Assembly (NCBI GenBank): GCA_048499455.1
Contig: JASNZV010000002.1
Span: 372,001 to 436,000, forward strand
Direction of reading: 5' to 3'
From: CFX5 sp023384495
Lineage (GTDB): Bacteria; Chloroflexota; Anaerolineae; Caldilineales; Caldilineaceae
DNA: 64,000 bases
Shown: in pieces, positions 16,987-24,114 of the stretch
How the letters are laid out: each line of letters begins with the position of its first letter
Numbering within the stretch: the stretch's first letter is position 1
Notes under the pieces: model-generated
Database searches by the model: none
The model's input: only the letters and a program-made list of their open reading frames with translations
What the model was told of the DNA's origin: nothing
Program-made: the position numbers and the translations under genes

Positions 16987-19900
16987 ATGCGCAAAACTGA
17001 CGCTACACCCAAATCATTCAGCCAGAACCATGCGGCCCCTGTCATCCGCATCTACACCCTCGGCGCGCTGCAAGTTGTCCGCCACGAGCGAACCGTCAGC
17101 GAGGGGGATTGGCACACGAGACAAGCGCGCCAACTCCTCAAGATCCTGGTCACCGAGCGCCCGCGCGCCGTCTCCACCGACCGCCTCATCGAGTTGCTCT
17201 GGCCGCACAGCACGCCCGCCGCCGCCGCCACCACGCTCCGCAGCGCGATCAATGCGCTCCGCAATGTGTTGGAGCCCGACCGCCCAAGCCGGACGCCATC
17301 TCGCTATATCGTGACCGAGTCACCGGGTTATGCTTTTCGCATGCGGCCTGACCTGTGGCTCGATGTGGTGGAATTTGAAGAAATGCTGGATGCGGCAGAG
17401 CGAACGGCGAACCTCAACCAGCGCCTCATCTTTCTCGAACAGGCGCTGGCTCATTATGAGGATGACTACCTGATGAGCGACCCATATGCCGACTGGGCGC
17501 AAAGCGAGCGGGAGCGACTGCGTGAACGTTATTTCTCGGCGCTCTTGCAATTCGCCGAAATTCAGGCCGCCCTGGGCAACTTCAATGCAGCCCTGACCGC
17601 CTGCCGAACCATCCTCGCCCGCGACGAGGTGCGCGAGAACGCCTACCAGGCGCTTATGCGCTACCAGGCTGAAGCAGGAGACAGCGCCGGCGCGCTGCTC
17701 ACCTACGAGCGCTGCCGCACCATCCTCGCCGAGGAACTGGGCGCCGACCCCAGCCCGCTCACCCAGCACTGGCACGAGCGCATCCTCAATGGCGAAGTGC
17801 AACCCAGGGCCATCGCCCCTACCGCCGCGGCCGCGCCGCCCCCATCGACGCTGGCCGGCGCTGGCCCTGATGCCACCCGCCCCACATCCCCGCTGCCGCA
17901 CCAGTCTGTGCTTCCTTCGCTCGGGCGCCCGTTCGACGATCGCTTTGTCGGCCGCCCCGCAGAGCTGACGCTCCTCCAAACCCGGTTGCGCAATGCGCTG
18001 GCGGGCGCCGGCAACCTGGTTCTGCTCGAAGGCGAAACCGGCATCGGTAAGACCCATCTCGCCTACCAAACGCTGCGATCAGCCGCAGCCCACGCCACCG
18101 TGCTCAGCATGGCGTGCCGACCGCTCGAGCGTCGCCTGCCCTTTGCGCCCCTGGCCGATGGGTTGAGCCGCTATCTGCACAGCCTGCCCGCCGATCTGTT
18201 GCGCAGCCTGCCCGCCGGGCAACTGGCCCAGGTGGCGCAGATCATCCCGAGCCTGCCCGACCGGCTGCCCGAACTTCCCACTTTGCCGAGTGAGCCGGTG
18301 TTTCGCACCGATGAACAGCGCCAGCGGCTGGTCGACGCGATTGTCGCCTTGTTCTCTACGCTGGCGCAGCGCTCACCGCTGGCGCTCTTTATCGACGACC
18401 TACACTGGGCCGATCCAGACACCCTGGCGGTGCTCAGCCGGTTGGCGCCCCGGCTGGCCGAATTGCCGATCTGGTTGCTGTTGGCCTACCGCAGTGACGA
18501 TCTGGGCGAGAACGAACCGTTGGTCACCCTGCTTCACACCCTCAAGCGTGACCGCTTTCACCAGGTGGTGTCACTGGGCCGGCTCACGCTGGGTGATGTG
18601 CAGGAGCTGGCAGCGCAGATCACAGGCCAGCTTGATGAACAAAGCCAGACGCTCGCCCGCCTCCTGTACGAGGCGGCTGGCGGCAATGCGCTCTTTGTCA
18701 GCGAAGCCCTGCGCGATTGGGAGGAACGCTACCCAGACCCAGCCGCCATGCCAGAACCGGCAACGGCGCTGCCGTCGCCGCCAAACCCGCGCGTGCAAGA
18801 GGTGATCACCGAACGGATCGAGCGGCTGCCCAACCCCGCCCGCGCGCTCTTGCAGTTGGGCGCCGTGGTCGGGCGTGATTTCAGCCTGGAACTGCTGGAG
18901 GCGGCAACGACCGATGACCCCGCCCCCGGATTGGAGACGTTGTTGCAGCGCAAGTTTCTTGTCGAGCGGCCCGACGAGCGCATCGAGTTCAGTCACCAGG
19001 TTATACGCCAGGTGGCCTATGAGGGCATGACCACCCTGCAACGGCGGCGGCTGCACCAGCGCGTGGCGGACGCGCTCATCACGCTGGGCCGCGCCCAAGA
19101 CAATCCTGCCGAAATCGCCTTTCACTTTGGGCAGGCTGGCGCGGGCAGCCGCCCTCAATTTGCCCTGTACACGCTTATGGCGGGCGAGAAGCTGTTGCGC
19201 ACCTATGCCTTCCGCGAGGCGGTGGCCGCGTTTGACCAGGCGCTGGCCCTGTTGGCGGCGTTGCCAACAGCGCCCGCCGAACAGTTCGGGCGCGCGCTGC
19301 TGGGCCGCGGGCTCGCTTACGAAGGTCTCTTTGACCCGGAAGGCGTCACCGAAACGTACCGGCGGCTCCACGCCTGGGCGCAGGCCCAGGGCGATGAGCA
19401 ATTGATGCTCACCGCCTACAGCCGGCTCACCTCGATGCTGGGGTTGCTGGGCCAACAGCGCGAGAGCAACGAGCTGCTACGCACGTTCATCGACGCCTTG
19501 ACCAAAGCAGGGTCGCCAACCGTGCCGTCGCGCCTCATGCTCGACCTGCACGAACGGCGCCGCCTCTTGTACAGCCCCGACCCGCCGGGCGATGAGGCCG
19601 CGTGGGCGAGCTATACGCCTCCCCCGCCCGCCGTGGCCGAACCCGTCGCCGATGTCTTGCGTGTGCTCGACCGGGCGCACGCCGTCTTGCCCCTGCTCGA
19701 CTACGGTTGGACGCTGCTGGTGCAGGGGCAACTAGGAGAAGCCACCCACTGCCTGGAGGCCGTGGTCGATCTGGCGCAAGAGACGGGGCAGCCCTCGATT
19801 GCCAGCACTGCCTATCACCAATTGGCGGTCACGGCGCGCATTCTGGGCCATTGGGAACAGAGCCACGCCCTCAACGAACAGAGCATCGCCATCCAGCGCG

Positions 19901-20427
19901 AAATGCTGGGCGCATCGGGTGAATTGGGCAGCCTGTGGCCGCGGATTGGCAGCGCCTTCCTTGCGCTCAAACAGGGCAGGCTGGACGAGGCGGAGCGTCG
20001 TTTGCAGCAGGCGCTTGCCTTGCTCGACCAGCGCCCGGCCTTTCGCAACCACCGCAACAGCGCGCAGATCGGCCTGGGGCTGGTGGCGTTGGGCCGCGGC
20101 GATCTGTCTGCCGCCCAGGAATTGCTCGCAGGCGCGCTGACCGATGCGGTCAATCTCTATCCCTATACCCATGTGCAGGCGTTGTTGGGGCTGGCCCAAC
20201 TGGCCGCCCAGCGCGGGGAGGATGCAGAAGCGGCGGCGCTGCTGCGACGGGCGTTGCGCTTTGCCGGACGCCGCAGCCTGCTCGAAGAATACATGGACGC
20301 CCTGTTGCTGATGGCTGCCCTGCGGCCTGCCGGCGCACCGGTGAAACCGCTGCTCCACGCCATGCACACCTATGTGCAGAAGCTGGGGCTGACCGCGGCG
20401 GCGAATCGCCTCGGCGAGCGCATGTAG
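16987..20427 (+). CDS. Large BTAD (SARP-type) transcriptional regulator with AAA ATPase and TPR region
   Basis: 1146 residues. Residues about 18-110 form an OmpR-type winged helix (IRIYTLGALQV, then WHTRQARQLLKILV, RLIELLWP), about 118-262 the bacterial transcriptional activation domain (YRE/YEDDYL region with TPR-like helices), and about 325-600 a nucleotide-binding module with Walker A GETGIGKTH near 348 and Walker B LALFIDDLHWAD near 465. From about 700 to the end come tetratricopeptide-like helical repeats. This is the architecture of AfsR/MalT-like signal-transducing ATPases. The ligand is unknown. The start has only a weak ribosome site. It may control the catabolic genes directly downstream. 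Confidence 0.87.
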   Translation: MRKTDATPKSFSQNHAAPVIRIYTLGALQVVRHERTVSEGDWHTRQARQLLKILVTERPRAVSTDRLIELLWPHSTPAAAATTLRSAINALRNVLEPDRPSRTPSRYIVTESPGYAFRMRPDLWLDVVEFEEMLDAAERTANLNQRLIFLEQALAHYEDDYLMSDPYADWAQSERERLRERYFSALLQFAEIQAALGNFNAALTACRTILARDEVRENAYQALMRYQAEAGDSAGALLTYERCRTILAEELGADPSPLTQHWHERILNGEVQPRAIAPTAAAAPPPSTLAGAGPDATRPTSPLPHQSVLPSLGRPFDDRFVGRPAELTLLQTRLRNALAGAGNLVLLEGETGIGKTHLAYQTLRSAAAHATVLSMACRPLERRLPFAPLADGLSRYLHSLPADLLRSLPAGQLAQVAQIIPSLPDRLPELPTLPSEPVFRTDEQRQRLVDAIVALFSTLAQRSPLALFIDDLHWADPDTLAVLSRLAPRLAELPIWLLLAYRSDDLGENEPLVTLLHTLKRDRFHQVVSLGRLTLGDVQELAAQITGQLDEQSQTLARLLYEAAGGNALFVSEALRDWEERYPDPAAMPEPATALPSPPNPRVQEVITERIERLPNPARALLQLGAVVGRDFSLELLEAATTDDPAPGLETLLQRKFLVERPDERIEFSHQVIRQVAYEGMTTLQRRRLHQRVADALITLGRAQDNPAEIAFHFGQAGAGSRPQFALYTLMAGEKLLRTYAFREAVAAFDQALALLAALPTAPAEQFGRALLGRGLAYEGLFDPEGVTETYRRLHAWAQAQGDEQLMLTAYSRLTSMLGLLGQQRESNELLRTFIDALTKAGSPTVPSRLMLDLHERRRLLYSPDPPGDEAAWASYTPPPPAVAEPVADVLRVLDRAHAVLPLLDYGWTLLVQGQLGEATHCLEAVVDLAQETGQPSIASTAYHQLAVTARILGHWEQSHALNEQSIAIQREMLGASGELGSLWPRIGSAFLALKQGRLDEAERRLQQALALLDQRPAFRNHRNSAQIGLGLVALGRGDLSAAQELLAGALTDAVNLYPYTHVQALLGLAQLAAQRGEDAEAAALLRRALRFAGRRSLLEEYMDALLLMAALRPAGAPVKPLLHAMHTYVQKLGLTAAANRLGERM

Positions 20428-20521
20428 TGCGCGCCGATTGACAGCCATCCCCCGTATCGGGTATAGTCCTCAGCAATTCCTTCATCCATCGAACGACCCA
20501 TCAATTCAAGGAGAACCCTCA

Positions 20522-21517
20522 ATGCGGCTGGTTCAATTCAAGGCGCTCGACGGGACGCGCCGGGTGGGGCTGGTGAGCGATGGCGGTGACAGCCTGCGCA
20601 CCCTGCGCAGCGTCCGCCGCGTCTACGATCTGGTGCTGGAGGCCGACGCCACGGGGCTGGCCCTGGCCGACCTCGTCAACGAATGTGTGGGCGATGAAGC
20701 GGTCGATTACAACCAGGTCATCGCCGGCAACCGCCTGCTCGTCCCACTTGATCACCCCGACGCAGCCCACTGCATCATCTCGGGCACGGGGCTGGACCAC
20801 TTGGGCAGCGCCCAGGCGCGCGACGCGATGCATACAAGGCTCAGCGCCGACGAGCTGACCGACTCCATGAAGATGTTCAAGCTGGGCCTCGAAGGGGGCA
20901 AGCCGCCGGCGGGCGAAATCGGCGTGCAGCCAGAATGGTTCTACAAAGGCGATGGCGATTGGATTGTGGCGCCCGGCCACCCGCTGGAGCTGCCCCCCTA
21001 TGCGCTCGACGGCGGCGAGGAGCCGGAGCTGGTGGGGCTCTATGTGATCGGCCAGCGGGGTGATGTGTTGCGCGCCGGCTTTGCCCTGGGCAATGAGTTT
21101 TCGGACCATGTGCTGGAGCGGCAGAACTATCTCTATCTGGCGCACTCCAAATTGCGCACCAGTTCATTCGGGCCGGAGCTGTTGGTGGGCGAGCCGCCGG
21201 AACATATTGTGGGCGTCTCGCGGCTGCTGCGCAACGGCCAGGAGATCTGGTCGGGCGAGTTCCTCACCGGCGAGGCCAACATGTCCCACACGCTCGCCAA
21301 CATCGAACACCACCACTTCAAGTACGCCGCGTTCCGCCGCCCAGGCGATGTGCATTGCCACTACTTTGGCACGGCCACGCTCAGCTTTGCCGCCGGCGTC
21401 ACGGCCCAACCGGGGGACATATTCGAGATTTCCGCGCCGCCATTTGGCAAACCGCTGCGCAACCCGCTGGTCATGCGCGAGCCAGTGGCGCGCTGGGTGG
21501 GGGTAACAACACTATGA
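20522..21517 (+). CDS. GguC/AraD1-like protein (fumarylacetoacetate hydrolase superfamily)
   Basis: 331 residues resembling the GguC/AraD1 group of the FAH superfamily, which act on sugar-acid or keto-acid substrates. The C-terminal half has the FAH-type pattern (GLYVIGQRGDVLRAGFALGNEFSDH, with metal-ligand acidic residues, then LTGEANMSH, HCHYFGTATLSF). The ATG at 20522 has AAGGAG 8 nt upstream; a longer in-frame start lacks this and would begin within 11 bp of the previous gene. Its stop overlaps the next start by 4 bp (ATGA). It starts a catabolic operon with a hydrolase and an enolase-superfamily enzyme. Confidence 0.78.
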   Translation: MRLVQFKALDGTRRVGLVSDGGDSLRTLRSVRRVYDLVLEADATGLALADLVNECVGDEAVDYNQVIAGNRLLVPLDHPDAAHCIISGTGLDHLGSAQARDAMHTRLSADELTDSMKMFKLGLEGGKPPAGEIGVQPEWFYKGDGDWIVAPGHPLELPPYALDGGEEPELVGLYVIGQRGDVLRAGFALGNEFSDHVLERQNYLYLAHSKLRTSSFGPELLVGEPPEHIVGVSRLLRNGQEIWSGEFLTGEANMSHTLANIEHHHFKYAAFRRPGDVHCHYFGTATLSFAAGVTAQPGDIFEISAPPFGKPLRNPLVMREPVARWVGVTTL

Positions 21518-22665
21518 CCAATACGAGGAGCGACGCTATCATGCAAGAGAACATGATCGGCGCGTACGGCGCCTGGGCCGCCAGCCTGGTTCCCGATGCG
21601 CCCGGCCGCTATTCGTGGCGCAACCCCCGCTGGGCCGACCTGGCCGAGTGGCGCACGGCCGCCCGCCAACAGGTGTCGGCGCGGCTGGCCTCACCCCCGC
21701 TGGCCGGCCCGCCCCCTGTGACATTGCACCGCGCGTTCACCTATGATGGGCTACACATTGAAGACCTTTCATGGCAGCTCCCTTATGGCCCGCCGACCCG
21801 CTCCTATCTGCTCAAGCCTGCCGGCGCAACCGGCGCGCTCCCCGGCGTGGTGGGGCTGCACTGCCACGGCGGGCAGAAGTTCTTTGGCCGTGAGAAGATC
21901 GTCCAGACCGACGACGAGGGCTATGGCGTCATGCCCTATTACGACGGCGTGGGCTGGGCCAACGAGCTTGCCAAACGGGGCTATGTGGTGCTTGTCCACG
22001 ATGCGTTTGCCTTTGCCAGCCGCCGGGTGTTGCTGCGCGACGCGCCCGAAGTGCTGCGCAAAGGCGTGGTGGACCCGGCGTGGGGCGACCAGGCGGGCAT
22101 CGAGGCGTATAACCGCTGGGCCGCCGAACACGAATCGGTCATGGCCAAGTCGCTCTTCTGCGCCGGTACGACCTGGCCGGGCGTCTTCCTGGCCGAAGAC
22201 CGCGCCGCGCTCGACGTGCTTTGCGCCCGGCCCGATGTGGACGCCAGCCGTGTTGGCTGCGGCGGGCTTTCGGGAGGTGGGCTGCGCACCGTCATGCTCG
22301 CTGGGATGGACGAACGCATCCAATGCGCCGTCTGCGTGGGCATGATGACCACCTGGCGCGACTATCTGCTTCACAAGGCGCATACCCACACGTGGATGAT
22401 CTACGTCCCGCTGTTGCCCAACGAGCTCGATTATCCCGAAATCTTAGGGCTGCGCGTCCCCCACCCCACGTTGGTGCTCAACGACATCGACGACCCGCTC
22501 TTCACGCTGCCCGAAATGCAGCGCGCCGAACAGATCTTGCGCGCGGTCTACGACAAGGCCGGCGCCGGCGACCACTTTGCCTGCTCATACTACCCGGGGC
22601 CGCACAAGTTTGACCGCCCCATGCAGGCCGAAGCGTTCGATTGGTTCGACCGCTGGCTGAAATAG
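21514..22665 (+). CDS. Alpha/beta hydrolase (dienelactone hydrolase-like)
   Basis: 383 residues. A core alpha/beta-hydrolase fold with oxyanion-side LHCHGG near 115, nucleophile elbow GLSGGG with Ser253, an acidic DIDDP near 328, and the catalytic-His candidate in PGPHKF near 364. The long N-terminal region (1-70) and the insert after GGQKFF resemble large bacterial acetyl-xylan-esterase or dienelactone-hydrolase-like proteins. Translation is coupled to the upstream gene by ATGA; an alternative ATG at 21541 with GAGGAG ten bases before it would shorten it by nine residues. Its place between two sugar-acid-type enzymes suggests lactone or ester hydrolysis. Confidence 0.82.
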   Translation: MTNTRSDAIMQENMIGAYGAWAASLVPDAPGRYSWRNPRWADLAEWRTAARQQVSARLASPPLAGPPPVTLHRAFTYDGLHIEDLSWQLPYGPPTRSYLLKPAGATGALPGVVGLHCHGGQKFFGREKIVQTDDEGYGVMPYYDGVGWANELAKRGYVVLVHDAFAFASRRVLLRDAPEVLRKGVVDPAWGDQAGIEAYNRWAAEHESVMAKSLFCAGTTWPGVFLAEDRAALDVLCARPDVDASRVGCGGLSGGGLRTVMLAGMDERIQCAVCVGMMTTWRDYLLHKAHTHTWMIYVPLLPNELDYPEILGLRVPHPTLVLNDIDDPLFTLPEMQRAEQILRAVYDKAGAGDHFACSYYPGPHKFDRPMQAEAFDWFDRWLK

Positions 22666-22701
22666 GGAAAGACATCTCACTTCCTCTGAAAGGGTTCGAC
22701 C

Positions 22702-23892
22702 ATGAAGATCAAACGCGTTCAACTCTTCCCCATTGCCACCCCCCGGCAGACGGGCATCGCCAACCAGCATGTGATCGTCAAACTCGAGGCGGGCGACAGC
22801 CATGTGGGCTGGGGGGAGATGAGCGACCTCTCGCACGTGCCCATGTACCAGTTCGACCTGCCCGAACTGGAACGCATGTTGAACGAACTCCTGCGCGGCA
22901 AAGAGGCCCGCAACCTGGCCAAGATCGAAGACGACCTCATTCGCTTCTTCCCCGACGAGGGGCACATGTACAGCCGCTCTGGGCTGGTGCGCCAGGGCGT
23001 CGACCTGGCGCTGCACGACCTGATCGCCCGCGCCGCGGGCGCGCCCGTCTATGATCTGCTGGGCGGCAAGCTGCGCGACCGCATGCGCGTCTGCTACCCC
23101 ATCTTTCGCATGCGCTCGGTGGAGGAGGTCGCCCCCAACCTGGAGCGGGTGGAAGAAAAGCTGGCCCAAGGTTTTGACCTGATCCGCGTCTATGTGGGGG
23201 CCAATTTGGAGGCCGATGAATTGTTCCTGGGCCAATTCACGGATCGCTTCCGGGGCCGGGTTGAGATCAAGTCGCTCGACTTCTCGAATCTGCTCGATTG
23301 GCGACGGGCGGCCATGGCGCTGGAACGTTTCGACGAATTGTGCGACTATATGCTTGTGGAGAGCGGCGCGCCGCGCAACGACATCGAGGGGCTGGCCCAA
23401 CTGCGCAGCCGCACCCGCCGCCCCATCTCAGAGCACGTGTTGCACATCCACCATGGCTGGCAGTTGCTCAGCGCCGGCGCGGTGGACATCCTCAACGTCT
23501 CGCCCTATCTGCTGGGCGGGCTGCGCGCCTGCGAACGCATGATCGCCCTGGCCGAGGCCGCCCGCGCCAGTGTGCTCATCGGCACGACGCAGGAGCTCAA
23601 CCTGGGCACCGCCGCGGTGGCGCACCTGGCCGCCGCCGCCCGCATTCTCGACTACCCCGGCGACAACACCGGCCCCCACCTCTACACCGACGACGTGGTC
23701 AAGGCCCCGGTGCAGTACGAACAGAGCCATCTGCTCACGCCCGAAGGGCCGGGGCTTGGCCTGGAGGTGGATGAAACCAAGCTCCAGACCATGACGGCCA
23801 ATGCAGCATGGACCTTTGGCGTCGACCTGGCCGGCGTGCTCGACCGCACCGCAGCAAACCGGCCCTCGGCGGAACGGGGGCCTGTGAAGTGA
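22702..23892 (+). CDS. Enolase-superfamily protein (mandelate racemase/muconate lactonizing type) lacking the KxK lysines
   Basis: 396 residues with the capping domain and the barrel of the MR/MLE group. Three acidic Mg ligands are visible: Asp193 (SLDFSN), Glu220 (MLVESGAP) and Glu244 (PISEHV). The second barrel strand, which normally carries the KxK acid/base lysines, reads FDLIRVYVG (159-167), so Arg162 and Tyr164 replace them. This suggests a changed mechanism or a dehydratase relying on another base (His248 or His250 follow strand 6). It is third in the operon with the GguC-like and hydrolase genes; AAAGGG precedes the start. Confidence 0.85.
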   Translation: MKIKRVQLFPIATPRQTGIANQHVIVKLEAGDSHVGWGEMSDLSHVPMYQFDLPELERMLNELLRGKEARNLAKIEDDLIRFFPDEGHMYSRSGLVRQGVDLALHDLIARAAGAPVYDLLGGKLRDRMRVCYPIFRMRSVEEVAPNLERVEEKLAQGFDLIRVYVGANLEADELFLGQFTDRFRGRVEIKSLDFSNLLDWRRAAMALERFDELCDYMLVESGAPRNDIEGLAQLRSRTRRPISEHVLHIHHGWQLLSAGAVDILNVSPYLLGGLRACERMIALAEAARASVLIGTTQELNLGTAAVAHLAAAARILDYPGDNTGPHLYTDDVVKAPVQYEQSHLLTPEGPGLGLEVDETKLQTMTANAAWTFGVDLAGVLDRTAANRPSAERGPVK

Positions 23893-23935
23893 CAGTCACT
23901 TTAGGTGACAGTCACTTTTGAAGTGACTGTCACCT
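23887..23935. repeat. GTGACAGTCAC palindrome, family B copy 1
   Basis: Perfect 15-bp inverted repeat AGGTGACAGTCACTT-TTG-AAGTGACTGTCACCT (23903-23935), preceded by a partial extra arm AGTGACAGTCACTTT. It lies immediately after the stop of the enolase-superfamily gene and could act as its terminator. Related copies occur at 41331 and 43564. Confidence 0.8.
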
Positions 23936-23978
23936 ATGCCGCCCTAGGTGGGGTGACGGGTAACGTGGTGACCTGGTG

Positions 23979-24079
23979 TATAATTCGGACGTGACGCAGC
24001 GCGGATCGCGAACAGAGTGCGACGCACTGGCCGGAAACTGAGTGGTCATACAGGAGTGCTCCCGGCCAATGCGTAGCAC
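23979..24079 (+). promoter_or_regulatory. Candidate promoter and structured leader of the fused molybdenum hydroxylase gene
   Basis: A consensus -10 TATAAT (23979-23984) without a good -35, followed by an 18-bp inverted repeat with two mismatches (GTGCGACGCACTGGCCGG at 24017-24034 and CCGGCCAATGCGTAGCAC at 24062-24079) around a 27-nt loop. The arms end 36 nt before the start codon, so the hairpin would lie in the 5' untranslated region. Confidence 0.45.
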
Positions 24080-24114
24080 TCCACGATATGGCGTTACCCA
24101 AAGGAGTGACCACC

